From: Micromonospora lupini str. Lupac 08 | GTDB taxonomy: Bacteria; Actinomycetota; Actinomycetes; Mycobacteriales; Micromonosporaceae | NCBI RefSeq assembly: GCF_000297395.2 | Contig: NZ_HF570108.1 | Location: 5,327,296 to 5,379,599 of the forward strand | Direction of reading: 5' to 3' | Length of the DNA: 52,304 nt | Program-made: the position numbers and the translations under genes | The notes under the pieces: model-generated | Seen by the model: only the letters and a program-made list of their open reading frames with translations | The model's database searches: none | Told to the model about the DNA's origin: nothing | Shown: one piece after another, positions 9,699 through 18,757 of the stretch | Position numbering within the stretch: the stretch's first letter is position 1 | Layout of the letters: every line of letters starts with the position of its first letter

Positions 9699-10751
9699 GT
9701 GACACAACAGACCTGGGACGAGGTGGGCGGCCTGTTGCCGCACGACGAGTTCCGCGCCGCCAGCGAGGCCATCGTGGCCAACATCGAGCAGGTCATCGAG
9801 GGTAAGACCGCCACCGTGCGGCTGGCCCTTGCCGTCCTGCTCGCCGAGGGTCACCTCCTCATCGAAGACGTTCCCGGCGTCGGCAAGACCAAGCTGGCCA
9901 AGGCCCTGGCGCGGTCCATCGACTGCACGGTGCGCCGGATCCAGTTCACCCCCGACCTGCTGCCCAGCGATGTCACAGGCGTCAGCGTCTACAACCAGGA
10001 GACCCACGACTTCGAGTTCCGCCCGGGGGCGGTCTTCGCCAACCTGGTCGTCGGCGACGAGATCAACCGGGCCTCGCCGAAGACCCAGTCGGCGCTGCTT
10101 GAGTGCATGGAGGAACGGCAGGTCACCGTCGACGGCGTGACCTACCAGCTCCAGACCCCGTTCATGGTCATCGCCACCCAGAACCCGATCGAGATGGAGG
10201 GGACGTACCCGCTGCCCGAGGCGCAGCGCGACCGTTTCACCGCCCGCATCGCGATGGGTTACCCGGACTCCAACGCCGAGCTGGCCATGCTCGACGGGCA
10301 CGGTGGCACCGACCCGCTGAACGAGCTGCGCGCGGTCTCCGACGCGGACATCGTCCGGCAGCTCATCGCCACCGTCCGGCAGGTGCACGTCGCGGACGCC
10401 GTCAAGCAGTACGCCATCGACCTGGTCACCGCCACCCGCGAGGCCCCCGACCTGCGGTTGGGCGCGTCCCCGCGGGCGACCCTGCAACTGCTGCGCACGG
10501 CCCGGGCGGTCGCCGCGCTGGAGGGCCGCGACTACGTCCTCCCCGACGACCTGCAGGCCCTGGCGGTGCCGGTGCTCGCGCACCGGATCATCCCGACGGC
10601 CGACGCGCAGCTCGCCCGACGCACCACCGACGCGATCGTCTCCGAGCTGGTGCACCGCCTGCCGTTGCCGCACGACAGGCAACGCAACCCCTACGACACC
10701 CGGCCCGCCACCGGCAACGGTCGCGCGCCCTACGAGCCGCGGAGGCCGTGA
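9699..10751 (+). CDS. MoxR-family AAA ATPase
   Basis: 350-residue AAA+ ATPase. Walker A is EDVPGVGKTKLAK (K63), Walker B VVGDEINR (D120, E121), followed by ASPKTQSALLECMEERQVTVDG, TQNPIEMEGTYPLPEAQRDRF and the C-terminal RxGASPRA region, all typical of MoxR. These ATPases act as chaperones or remodelers with DUF58/VWA partners. GTG 9699 is chosen because a GAGGAGGAGG purine block lies just upstream; an in-frame GTG at 9600 would add 33 non-conserved residues. It forms an operon with the DUF58 and transglutaminase genes (1- and 16-base gaps), a common actinobacterial trio. Confidence 0.92.
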   Translation: MTQQTWDEVGGLLPHDEFRAASEAIVANIEQVIEGKTATVRLALAVLLAEGHLLIEDVPGVGKTKLAKALARSIDCTVRRIQFTPDLLPSDVTGVSVYNQETHDFEFRPGAVFANLVVGDEINRASPKTQSALLECMEERQVTVDGVTYQLQTPFMVIATQNPIEMEGTYPLPEAQRDRFTARIAMGYPDSNAELAMLDGHGGTDPLNELRAVSDADIVRQLIATVRQVHVADAVKQYAIDLVTATREAPDLRLGASPRATLQLLRTARAVAALEGRDYVLPDDLQALAVPVLAHRIIPTADAQLARRTTDAIVSELVHRLPLPHDRQRNPYDTRPATGNGRAPYEPRRP

Positions 10752-10752
10752 C

Positions 10753-12051
10753 GTGCGTGCCGGGCTGCGCGGGCTGACCACCCGCGGGCGCTCGTTCCTC
10801 GCCGCCGCGATCGCGGCGGCGATCTCGGCCGTCATCCTGGGCGAGAAGGACCTGCTCCGGGTGGCCGTGCTGCTGGCCGTCCTGCCGCTGCTCGCCGCCG
10901 CCTACGTGGGCCGCAGCCGTTACAAGCTGGCCTGCAACCGGTCGCTGGACCCGCACCGGGTTCCGGTCGGGGCCAACTCGCGGGTGGTGCTGCGCCTGCA
11001 GAACCTCTCCCGGCTGCCCACCGGCACCCTGCTGCTGGAGGACCGGCTGCCCTACGCGCTGGGCAGCCGGCCCCGGGTCGTGCTGGAGCGGCTCGGCGCG
11101 CACCAGGCCAGCTCCGTGGCGTACACGGTCCGCGCCGACGTCCGGGGCCGCTACGACGTGGGCCCGCTGGTGGTCCGGATGACCGACCCGTTCGGTCTCT
11201 GCGAGCTCACCCGGGCGTTTCCCAGCACCGACCACCTGACGGTCATCCCGCAGGTCACGCCCCTGCCGTCGGTCCGGCTCCCCGGGGAGTACGCGGGCAG
11301 CGGCGACAGCCGGGCGCGTTCGGTGGCGGTGCACGGCGAGGACGACGCGGCGACCCGGGAGTACCGCCGCGGCGACGACCTGCGCCGGGTGCACTGGAAG
11401 TCCACGGCACGCACCGGCGAGCTGATGGTGCGCCGGGAGGAGCAGCCCTGGGAGAGCCGGGCCACTGTCGTCCTGGACACCCGCGCGTACGGCCACCGGG
11501 GCGACGGCCCGACGGCGAGTTTCGAGTGGGCGGTCTCCGCCGCCGCCAGCATCGCCGTGCACCTGCGGCAGGCCGGCTACAAGCTGCGCCTGGTCACCGG
11601 TTCGGGGGCCGACGTGGACGCCTCGGAGGGCGGCGGTGACGGTGTGCTGCTCGACCACCTGGCCGAGGTGCGGCTGGACCAGCGGGCCGACGTGGCCGAG
11701 CTGGTGCAGCGGGTCCGGCAGCGCGCCGACGGTGGTCTGATCATCGGGCTGTTCGGCGCGGTGAGCGTCGCCGAGGCCGAGTTGCTGGCCGGGCTGCGGG
11801 GCAACGGCGCGACGTGCGTCGGTTTCCTGTTGGACAGCTCCACCTGGCTGAGCCTGCCCGAGAAGGCCCGCGCCGAGGCGGAGCACGCGCACGGCGCGGC
11901 GGTGCTCGCCATGGTGCGCAACGGCTGGCGGGTGGTCGGCGTCGACCACGGCAGCCGGCTGCCGGCGCTGTGGCCGCAGGCAGGCCGAGGATCCCAGGGC
12001 TTCGCCCTGCGCGCCGCGCTGGCCGAGACGGTGGCCGGCGGCGTGCGATGA
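10753..12051 (+). CDS. DUF58 domain-containing membrane protein
   Basis: 432 residues starting one base after the moxR stop. Two N-terminal membrane spans (about 12-28 and 34-50) precede a soluble part. The DUF58 core is recognisable as GDDLRRVHWKSTARTGELMVRREEQPWE followed by a VWA-like ATVVLDTRA strand. DUF58 proteins are the usual partners of MoxR ATPases; in several systems the set is implicated in envelope stress or assembly of secreted complexes. The exact role is unknown. It is translationally coupled to moxR and followed by the transglutaminase gene. Confidence 0.88.
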   Translation: MRAGLRGLTTRGRSFLAAAIAAAISAVILGEKDLLRVAVLLAVLPLLAAAYVGRSRYKLACNRSLDPHRVPVGANSRVVLRLQNLSRLPTGTLLLEDRLPYALGSRPRVVLERLGAHQASSVAYTVRADVRGRYDVGPLVVRMTDPFGLCELTRAFPSTDHLTVIPQVTPLPSVRLPGEYAGSGDSRARSVAVHGEDDAATREYRRGDDLRRVHWKSTARTGELMVRREEQPWESRATVVLDTRAYGHRGDGPTASFEWAVSAAASIAVHLRQAGYKLRLVTGSGADVDASEGGGDGVLLDHLAEVRLDQRADVAELVQRVRQRADGGLIIGLFGAVSVAEAELLAGLRGNGATCVGFLLDSSTWLSLPEKARAEAEHAHGAAVLAMVRNGWRVVGVDHGSRLPALWPQAGRGSQGFALRAALAETVAGGVR

Positions 12052-12067
12052 ACGGAAGGTTCCCCTC

Positions 12068-14542
12068 ATGATCGCCAGCCGGAACACCGGCGCGGTGGCG
12101 GCCGCCGCGACACTGCTCGCCGCCGCGCCGCTGTCGGCCATCTTCCAGACCTGGACGTGGCTGATCCAGTGCGTGATAGCGGTCGCCGTGGTGGCCGGGG
12201 TCGCCGCGCTGACGCGGCTGGTCCGCGCGCCGCTGTGGGGTCAGGTGCTCGGCATGCTGGCCGCCCTGTTGCTCGCGCTGACCTGGCTGTTCCCCAGTGG
12301 CAGCGAGCTGCTGACCTTCCTGCCCACGCCGGCCACGATCGGGCACTTCGCCGACCTGCTCACCGGCTCGGCGCAGGACATGCGCTCGTACGGCGTCGAG
12401 GTTCCGGACACGGACCCGCTGCTGTTCATCACCGCGCTCGGCGTCGGCGGGGTGGCCGTGCTCGTCGACGTGCTGGCGGTGGGGCTGCGGCGGCCCGCGC
12501 TGGCCGGGCTGCCGATGCTCGCGATCTACTCGGTGCCGGTAGCCGTCTACGTGGACAGCGTCCCCCCGCTGCCGTTCGTGGTGGGCGCCGCCGGTTTCCT
12601 GTGGCTGCTGGTCACCGACAACGTCGACCGGGTCCGTCGGTTCGGCAGGCGGTTCACCGGCGACGGTCGTGACGTCGACGTGTGGGAGGCGTCGCCGCTG
12701 GCCTCCGCCGGCCGTCGGCTCGCCGTGGTCGGCGTGGTGGTGGCCGTGGCGCTGCCGCTTGCGGTGCCGGGCATGACCGGTGGGCTGCTCGACAGGCTGT
12801 CCGGCGGCACGGGCAACGGCAGCGGCACCGGCCGGGGCGCGGGCGGCTCGTCCGGCCGGATCGACCTGTTCGCGTCGCTCGCCGGCCAGCTCAACCAGTC
12901 CGAGGTGGCCGACCTGGTCAAGGTGACCACGTCCGAGCCGAACCCGTTCTACCTGCGCTACGCGGTGGCCGACGAGCTGCGCCCGAGTGGTTTCCAGGCC
13001 CGCAGCCCGAGTGGCCGGCCGGCCAACCGGGATCTGCCGGACCCGACCGAGCGGGGCGGCCAGGGGGTGCAGCAGGTCCGCTACCGGGCGACAGTCGAGG
13101 TCACCAAGAGCCTCAGCATGTCCCTCATGCCGGTGTACGCCGAGCCGGTGCGCACCGAGGACCTCAACAGCAACTGGCTGTACGACCCCAGCCAGCAGGT
13201 CGTCTTCTCCAACCGGGAGAACTCCCGGGGGCGCAAGTACGCCTTCGACTACGTTCGCTCGACGTACACGCCTGCCGCGCTGCGGGCCGCTCGGCCGCTG
13301 CCCGCCGACCACCCGGTCCGCCGCCAGCTCACCGCCACCCCCGGGCCGGTGCCCGAGGTGGAGGAGCTGGTCAAGGGACTGACCCAGGGCAAGCGCACCG
13401 ACTACGACCGCGTGCTCGCGATCTACCAGCACTTCTCGGCGGACAACGGGTTCAGCTACCGGCTCAGCACCGCGAGCGGCAGCAGCGGCCAGGACATCGT
13501 CAACTTCCTCATCAACAAGGTCGGCTACTGCCAGCAGTACGCCGCCGCCATGGCCTGGCTGGTCCGTTCGGCCGGCATCCCGGCCCGGGTCGCGTTCGGG
13601 TTCACCAACGGCAGCAAGCGCGACGGCGACACGTACACGCTCACCAACCTCAACCTGCACGCCTGGACCGAGGTCTACTTCGACGGGGTCGGCTGGGTGC
13701 CGTTCGACGCCACCCCGGCGTACGGCGTACCCGGCTCCACCCGGTCGGCCTGGGCTCCGGACACTGATGCGCCCGAGCCGTCCACCCCGGAGACGGGTGC
13801 CACGGACAGCCCGACGGGCCCGGACTCGTCGGCGGGGCCGGCCGGCCCGGACAACGCCGACCGCGACACCGACACCGGGCTCTCCCTCGGGGGCGAGAAG
13901 CCGGCCGAGCAGGCGCCGGTGTGGCCGTGGTGGACGGCGGGCGTACTGGCCCTGTTGGCGCTGCTGGCGGTGCCGGCGCTTCGTCGACTGGCGCTGCGTC
14001 GGCGACGGGCCGGCCGCCCGGACGCCACGGTGGCCACCGCCGTCGGAGACGACGCCCGGTCGGCCGACGGCGGGCACGTGATGGTGGTCGAGGCGGACGC
14101 CGGTCGCGCTCGCGCGGACGCGCACGCCGCCTGGGCGGAGCTGCTGGACACGATGGTCGACTTCAAGGTCCGGGTGGACCAGACCGAGACGCCCCGGGCG
14201 ACCGCGGATCGGCTGGTCCGCGACGCCCTCGCCGACGACACGGCGGCGGTCGGAGCGGCGCGCCTGCTCGGCCGGGCGGAGGAGCGGGCCCGGTACGCGC
14301 GGAACCCGCTGACCGGCGAACCGCTGCCGCCGGCGCTACGCACGATCCGCGGCGCGCTCGCCACCCGGGCGGATCGACGGACCCGATTTGTCGCCACCGT
14401 GCTGCCGCCGTCGGTGCTGCTGCGCTGGCGGCTCGCCCTCGCGGACGCCTCCGGCCGCCTGGTGGCGCTGACCGGACGGATCCGCTACCGGCTGCTGCGC
14501 TGGAACCCGCGGCGGATGCTGGCCGACCGGGCGGCCCGCTGA
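12068..14542 (+). CDS. Transmembrane transglutaminase-like protein (TgpA/DUF3488 type)
   Basis: 824 residues with about six N-terminal membrane spans (to about residue 240), an extracytoplasmic transglutaminase-like domain, a Ser/Thr/Pro/Asp-rich linker (about 560-615), one more span near 617-640 and a cytoplasmic tail. The catalytic triad is visible: C488 in VGYCQQYAAAMAWLVRSAGIPARV, H531 in LNLHAWTEVYF and D547 in WVPFDATP. The fold suggests transpeptidation or peptidase activity on envelope proteins; substrates are unknown. GGAAGG 6 bases upstream supports the ATG. The gene ends the moxR operon, and a hairpin terminator follows at 14561. Confidence 0.9.
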   Translation: MIASRNTGAVAAAATLLAAAPLSAIFQTWTWLIQCVIAVAVVAGVAALTRLVRAPLWGQVLGMLAALLLALTWLFPSGSELLTFLPTPATIGHFADLLTGSAQDMRSYGVEVPDTDPLLFITALGVGGVAVLVDVLAVGLRRPALAGLPMLAIYSVPVAVYVDSVPPLPFVVGAAGFLWLLVTDNVDRVRRFGRRFTGDGRDVDVWEASPLASAGRRLAVVGVVVAVALPLAVPGMTGGLLDRLSGGTGNGSGTGRGAGGSSGRIDLFASLAGQLNQSEVADLVKVTTSEPNPFYLRYAVADELRPSGFQARSPSGRPANRDLPDPTERGGQGVQQVRYRATVEVTKSLSMSLMPVYAEPVRTEDLNSNWLYDPSQQVVFSNRENSRGRKYAFDYVRSTYTPAALRAARPLPADHPVRRQLTATPGPVPEVEELVKGLTQGKRTDYDRVLAIYQHFSADNGFSYRLSTASGSSGQDIVNFLINKVGYCQQYAAAMAWLVRSAGIPARVAFGFTNGSKRDGDTYTLTNLNLHAWTEVYFDGVGWVPFDATPAYGVPGSTRSAWAPDTDAPEPSTPETGATDSPTGPDSSAGPAGPDNADRDTDTGLSLGGEKPAEQAPVWPWWTAGVLALLALLAVPALRRLALRRRRAGRPDATVATAVGDDARSADGGHVMVVEADAGRARADAHAAWAELLDTMVDFKVRVDQTETPRATADRLVRDALADDTAAVGAARLLGRAEERARYARNPLTGEPLPPALRTIRGALATRADRRTRFVATVLPPSVLLRWRLALADASGRLVALTGRIRYRLLRWNPRRMLADRAAR

Positions 14543-14560
14543 GCGACGCTGCTCAGGTTC

Positions 14561-14587
14561 GGGGCGACGGTCACCGACCGTCGCCCC
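14561..14587 (+). terminator. Terminator hairpin of the moxR operon
   Basis: Perfect 11-bp stem (GGGGCGACGGT at 14561-14571 with 14577-14587) and 5-base loop, 18 bases after the transglutaminase stop. No U-tract, which is common in high-GC actinobacteria. Confidence 0.65.
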
Positions 14588-14681
14588 GACCCGCACACAC
14601 CCAGCCCCACCCGCGTGGCTCCCCCACGCCGCCGCGCGCGGCGGCACCCCGCCCTCGGATCCGGTTCGGCGTGCGGCGCCA

Positions 14682-14747
14682 CATGATCACTTGATGCTGA
14701 GCAGTTTCAGAGACGTCCTTGCGACTGCTCTCCATCAAGTGATCATG
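14682..14747. repeat. Long inverted repeat, family B copy 1
   Basis: 24-bp arms (14682-14705 and 14724-14747) around an 18-base loop. The outer 15 bp (CATGATCACTTGATG) pair perfectly, two mismatches follow (16-17), then 7 more pairs. It lies between the convergent transglutaminase and DUF3040 genes. The stretch 14543-14974 holds no gene that I can support, only this element and the two hairpin terminators. Confidence 0.7.
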
Positions 14748-14907
14748 CGATCGCCCCGACGGTCGGGGAAGAGCACCGGTTGGTCGAGCGGCGCAGGTCA
14801 CGGCGAAAGGCGAGCAGCCGACAAGAGCGGCGGGACGCGACGAAGGCGCCGAGCACCCCGCAAGGCAGCGAGCAGACGACGAGTGGCGGGCGCGCGGATA
14901 CGACAGT

Positions 14908-14932
14908 GGTCGCCGGGAGCTTCCCGGCGACC
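14908..14932 (-). terminator. Terminator hairpin after the DUF3040 gene
   Basis: Perfect 11-bp stem (GGTCGCCGGGA at 14908-14918 with 14922-14932) and 3-base loop, 43 bases beyond the DUF3040 stop on the minus strand. No U-tract. Confidence 0.55.
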
Positions 14933-14974
14933 CGCTCGTCGCGGTGTACGGCCCGCCTCAGCGGCGGGACGGGC

Positions 14975-15373
14975 TCAGCGGTGCCCCTCCGGGCGCTGCC
15001 GCCACCTGTCTTCCATCCGGTCCAGGATCGACCGGCGGCGACCGGACCGGCCGCCGCGGGGACGGCGACGACTCGTCGTGCCACCCACCACGTGCAGGTC
15101 GGGTGACTGCGCCCGCCGGTGCGACTGCACCGCGAACGCGGCCGACGCCAGCATGACGACGAAGCCCGCCACCGCCAGCGGTGGAGTCTTGATCACCGCG
15201 CCATAGACCAGTAGAGCCAAGCCAGCGATGATCACGCCGGCAGCGACGAGCAGGCGACGCCGCGCGTGGAAGCGCGGATCGCTGGCGCGCACGGCCGAGG
15301 CGAATTTGGGGTCCTCGGCAAGCGACCGCTCGATCTGCTCGAACAGCCGCTGCTCGTGCTCCGAGAGCGGCAC
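14975..15373 (-). CDS. DUF3040 domain-containing membrane protein
   Basis: 132 residues. The N-terminus MPLSEHEQRLFEQIERSLAEDPKFA is the DUF3040 signature, followed by two membrane spans (about 42-60 and 66-84) and a basic Arg-rich cytoplasmic tail. Actinobacteria commonly carry this small protein of unknown function, often close to dinB or the mraZ cluster. GGGGAGGAGT 3 bases before the GTG fixes the start. It is 116 bases downstream of dinB on the same strand. Confidence 0.88.
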   Translation of the reverse strand: MPLSEHEQRLFEQIERSLAEDPKFASAVRASDPRFHARRRLLVAAGVIIAGLALLVYGAVIKTPPLAVAGFVVMLASAAFAVQSHRRAQSPDLHVVGGTTSRRRPRGGRSGRRRSILDRMEDRWRQRPEGHR

Positions 15374-15489
15374 GGCACTCCTCCCCGGTCACGTTGGTCG
15401 GGCCCACTCGGGCCGACAGACCGTGGCAGCCAACCGGCTGCTTACCCGCAAGTCTACGAGGGGGGTCGCGCGTCGGAAAGCGGGACGAC

Positions 15490-16749
15490 CTACGGGTGGG
15501 GCGGATTTTCCTTTCGATGGGCGTCACGGTCGCCCATCAGACTGGCCGGACCTATGACGGACCGCCCGAAACGGGCAGCAGCGGCGTCCGCGGCAGCTTC
15601 CGCCTCCCGCCAACCACGCTCGGGCGCGCCGAGGGTGAGCTGTCGGGGTGCGCCCTGCGCCGGGGCGAGTCCCTCCACCCGGACACCGACGAGCCGGATC
15701 CGCTCGCCCGGGTCGAGTGCGGTGTAAAGCGCCCAGACCGTGTCGAACATCTCGCGGGCCGTGTCGGTGGGCACTGTGAGGGTGCGGGAGCGGTTGACGG
15801 TGCGGAAGTCGGCAAGCCGCACCTTGAGGGTGACCGTGCGCCCGACCTGGCCGGAGCCACGAAGCCGGACGCCCACCTTCGCGCTGAGCGTGAGCAGGGC
15901 GCGGCGGATCTCCACCGGGTCGGCCACGTCGGCGTCGAAGGTCACCTCGGCGCCTATCGACTTGTCGACGTGCTCGGGGCTGACCCGCCGCGGGTCACGG
16001 CCCCAGGCCAGCTCGTGCAGGTGCGCCGCGGACGCCGCGCCCACCGCCCGGCGGAGCATGCCCACCGGGGCCTCGGCGAGGTCGCCGACGGTGGCCAGGC
16101 CGAGCCGGCGCAGCGCCTCGGCGGCGCGCTCCCCCACGCCCCACAGGGCGTCCACCGGAAGCGGGTGCAGGAAGTCGAGGACCTGGCCGGGGGGTACGAC
16201 AAGCAGGCCGTCGGGTTTGGCCCGGGTGGAGCCGAGCTTGGCCACGAACTTGCTCGGCGCCACCCCGACCGAGCAGGTCAGCTCCTGCTCGTCGGCGACC
16301 CGACGCCGGATCAGCCGGGCGATGGTCGCCGGGGAGCCGAACAGCCTGCGGGCGCCTGTCACGTCGAGGAACGCCTCGTCGAGCGAGAGCGGCTCGACCA
16401 GCGGGGTGACGTCCCGGAAGATCTGCATGACCGCCCGGGACGCGGGCGTGTACACGGTGAAGTCCGGAGGCAGGTACACCGCGTGGGGGCAGCGGGCGCG
16501 GGCCTGGCTGGTCGGCATCGCGCTGCGGACGCCGTACCGGCGGGCCTCGTAGCTGGCCGAGCTGACCACGCCGCGCGGCCCCACGCCGCCGACGATGACC
16601 GGCTTGCCGCGCAGCTCGGGGCGGCGGCGCACCTCGACGGCGGCGAAGAAGGCGTCCATGTCGACGTGCAGGATCGGGCTGGCGGAATCGTCGGCGTCCG
16701 GCCCGAAGCGCGGATCGTCGCCCCGGGGCAACGACTGGCTGCGGCCCAT
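15490..16749 (-). CDS. dinB: DNA polymerase IV (Y family)
   Basis: 419-residue translesion polymerase. Catalytic acidic residues lie in ILHVDMDAFFAAVE (D30, D32) and PLSLDEAFLDV (D125, E126). The steric-gate region, YEARRYGVRSAMP and the C-terminal little-finger domain are also visible. It inserts nucleotides opposite damaged bases with low fidelity. The ATG lies 6 bases after a TAACCT -10 box, so it may be transcribed from its own leaderless promoter. I see no LexA box upstream, unlike the imuA'-imuB-dnaE2 operon. Confidence 0.96.
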   Translation of the reverse strand: MGRSQSLPRGDDPRFGPDADDSASPILHVDMDAFFAAVEVRRRPELRGKPVIVGGVGPRGVVSSASYEARRYGVRSAMPTSQARARCPHAVYLPPDFTVYTPASRAVMQIFRDVTPLVEPLSLDEAFLDVTGARRLFGSPATIARLIRRRVADEQELTCSVGVAPSKFVAKLGSTRAKPDGLLVVPPGQVLDFLHPLPVDALWGVGERAAEALRRLGLATVGDLAEAPVGMLRRAVGAASAAHLHELAWGRDPRRVSPEHVDKSIGAEVTFDADVADPVEIRRALLTLSAKVGVRLRGSGQVGRTVTLKVRLADFRTVNRSRTLTVPTDTAREMFDTVWALYTALDPGERIRLVGVRVEGLAPAQGAPRQLTLGAPERGWREAEAAADAAAARFGRSVIGPASLMGDRDAHRKENPPHP

Positions 16750-16755
16750 CCCGGC

Positions 16756-16761
16756 AGGTTA
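16756..16761 (-). promoter_or_regulatory. -10 box of dinB (leaderless type)
   Basis: TAACCT ends 6 bases before the dinB ATG. It suggests transcription starting at the start codon, with no ribosome site. Confidence 0.4.
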
Positions 16762-16811
16762 ACCCGGGGGTACGACAGCACCACCGGCCGACCGGCCGGA
16801 CCGCGTGCCGC

Positions 16812-17984
16812 TCAGCCCCGCACGACCAGCAGCGGCACGGTCAGCTCGGCGGCCGTGTCCGCCCCGTGGTACGCCACCAGCTTCGACGCCATCGGCCGCT
16901 CGGTGCGGCTGGCCATGACGGCGTACGTGTCGTTGCAGGTCACCACCACGTCGCCGATCCGTTCCAGGTGCTCCTCGGGCACCGGCCCGAACCAGCCGGT
17001 GGCCACCGTCTCCGCCCGGGTACGCACTCGGGCCGCGTCGCCGAGCACCCCCGACCAGGCGGCCACCACGTCGTCGACCGCGCCCGGCTCGACGTGCAGG
17101 TAGCGCACCCGGGCCTCGCCGGCGACGACCCGGACCCCGTCGCGCAGCCGTGGATCGGTGTCCAGGTCGAAGCGGTGTGCCAGGGGCACGTCGAGCTGCC
17201 CGTGGTCGGCGGTCACCAGCAGCGCCGCGTCCGGCGGCAGCCCGTCGACAAGCCGGGCGAGCAGGCCGTCCACCTCGGTGGCGGCGACCCGCCAGGGCGC
17301 CGAGTCGACTCCGCTGAGGTGTCCGTGCCGGTCCAGGTCGGCGTGGTAGCCGGAGACCAGGGTCGGCCCCGGGCCGGCGGACAGCGCGGCCAGCATGGTG
17401 GCGGCGACCTCGTCGGCGCCGGCCGCGCCCCGGAAGTCGCCGCCCCGGTTCGCGGCCAGTGTCAGCCCGCTGCCGCCGAACTCCGGTCGGCTCACCACGC
17501 TCACCGCCACCCCGGCCGCGCGGGCCCGTTGGAGCTGCGTGGGCACCGGCTGCCAGCGCAGCGGCGACGGATCGGCGGCCCAGTCGGTGTGGGTGAGCAC
17601 CCGGTCGGTGCCGGGCACCCGCACGGTGAAGCCGAGCACCCCGTGCGCGCCGGGCGTGACACCGGTGCCCAGCGTCACCAGGCTCGTCGGGGTGGTGGAC
17701 GGGAAACCGGCGATCAGCGGCCGACCCACAGTCGCCGCCAGCCCGGCGAGCGTCGGCGCGTACGGGGCGGCGGTCGGCACCTGGTACCAGCCGAGCCCGT
17801 CGACAAGCAGCACGGCGATCCGGCGTACCCCGGCCAGGGCGGGCACGAGCCCGAGAGGGTCGGTCGACCCGGGCACGCCCAGCACGGCGAGCGCGCTGGG
17901 CAGCACGTCGGCGAGCCGGTCCCCGCTGCCCGCCGGGCCGAGGACGGCAAGCGGCGGCGGCCCGCCACCCGGCGCGACTGTCAT
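16812..17984 (-). CDS. Nucleotide pyrophosphatase / phosphodiesterase, alkaline-phosphatase superfamily
   Basis: 390 residues. Metal-site and nucleophile motifs of the superfamily are visible: AVLLVDGLGWYQ (first Asp), STTPTSLVTLGTG (Thr nucleophile region), YHADLDRHGHLSG, LLVTADHGQLDVP and a late AYHGADTAAE. By family it would hydrolyse phosphodiester or pyrophosphate bonds in nucleotides or related compounds; the substrate is not evident. No signal peptide is seen, so it is probably cytoplasmic. Its start overlaps the methyltransferase stop by 4 bases, so the two are translationally coupled. Confidence 0.88.
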   Translation of the reverse strand: MTVAPGGGPPPLAVLGPAGSGDRLADVLPSALAVLGVPGSTDPLGLVPALAGVRRIAVLLVDGLGWYQVPTAAPYAPTLAGLAATVGRPLIAGFPSTTPTSLVTLGTGVTPGAHGVLGFTVRVPGTDRVLTHTDWAADPSPLRWQPVPTQLQRARAAGVAVSVVSRPEFGGSGLTLAANRGGDFRGAAGADEVAATMLAALSAGPGPTLVSGYHADLDRHGHLSGVDSAPWRVAATEVDGLLARLVDGLPPDAALLVTADHGQLDVPLAHRFDLDTDPRLRDGVRVVAGEARVRYLHVEPGAVDDVVAAWSGVLGDAARVRTRAETVATGWFGPVPEEHLERIGDVVVTCNDTYAVMASRTERPMASKLVAYHGADTAAELTVPLLVVRG

Positions 17985-18748
17985 GCCGGCCGGCGGGCGA
18001 ACAGGTGCAGCTGGGCGGCCAGGTCCCGGTACGGGGACTGCGCGGCAAGCGCCAGTTCCAGCTCGACCAGCGAGGCGGACTGCCCGTCGGCGACCGCGGC
18101 CGGCAGCAGGTCGGCCAGTACGCGTACCCCGTGGATCTCCTCGACCGTGAGCCCGGCGGCGGTGAGCAGCGCGGCGGCGCCGGGGGCGTCGTAGCGGCGG
18201 CGCAGCGTGTCGCGCGGCCCGGCGGTGCCGGCCGGGTCGGCGGCCAGCGCCGCCGCGACCTCCAGGTGACCGTTCATGGCGCGGCCCAGCACGGCGGCGG
18301 CCCGCCCCGCGACCAGGACGCTCGCCGCGCCGCCGGGGCGCAGCGCGGTGGCCAGCGCGGCGACCACCGGCGCGGGGTCGTCGACGACCTCCAGGACGGC
18401 GTGGCAGAGGACCAGGTCGACGCCGGCCGGCTCGACAAGCCCGGCCAGGGCGTCGCCGTCGCCCTGCACGGCCACGATCCGGTCGGCGACCCCGGCCTCG
18501 GCGGCCCGCCGGGTGAGCGCCGCGAGGGCGTCCGGGCTCGCGTCGACGACTGTGACCCGGTGCCCGGCGCGGGCCAGCGGAACGGCGAACCCGCCGGTGC
18601 CGCCGCCCACGTCCAGCACCGTGAGCTCGGCGTCGCCGCGCCGGTCCAGCTCGGCGCGCAGCACCGACCAGAGCACGGCGGTACGGGGGGTCAGCGGCGG
18701 CCCGGCGAACGGGCGTCGGGTCTGCTCCACCCGGTCGAGCCTAGTCAC
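17981..18748 (-). CDS. Class I SAM-dependent methyltransferase
   Basis: 255 residues. Motif I is VLDVGGGTGGFAVPLARAGH, the acidic end of the second strand is VTVVDASPDAL, and the motif after it is VDLVLCHAVLEVVDDP with LRPGGAASVLV. This is a standard Rossmann-fold methyltransferase with an extra C-terminal helix pair resembling SmtA/CmoM-type proteins. The substrate is unknown. The gene lies 9 bases after the sugar permease gene and overlaps the phosphodiesterase gene, so it is probably part of a minus-strand operon running from 22154 to 16812 or further. Confidence 0.85.
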   Translation of the reverse strand: MTRLDRVEQTRRPFAGPPLTPRTAVLWSVLRAELDRRGDAELTVLDVGGGTGGFAVPLARAGHRVTVVDASPDALAALTRRAAEAGVADRIVAVQGDGDALAGLVEPAGVDLVLCHAVLEVVDDPAPVVAALATALRPGGAASVLVAGRAAAVLGRAMNGHLEVAAALAADPAGTAGPRDTLRRRYDAPGAAALLTAAGLTVEEIHGVRVLADLLPAAVADGQSASLVELELALAAQSPYRDLAAQLHLFARRPA

Positions 18749-18757
18749 CCGGTCCAG

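Noticed and set aside
11741..14125. 794-codon minus-strand frame opposite the DUF58 and transglutaminase genes
   Set aside because: Antisense shadow; the plus-strand genes have ribosome sites, catalytic residues and operon spacing.
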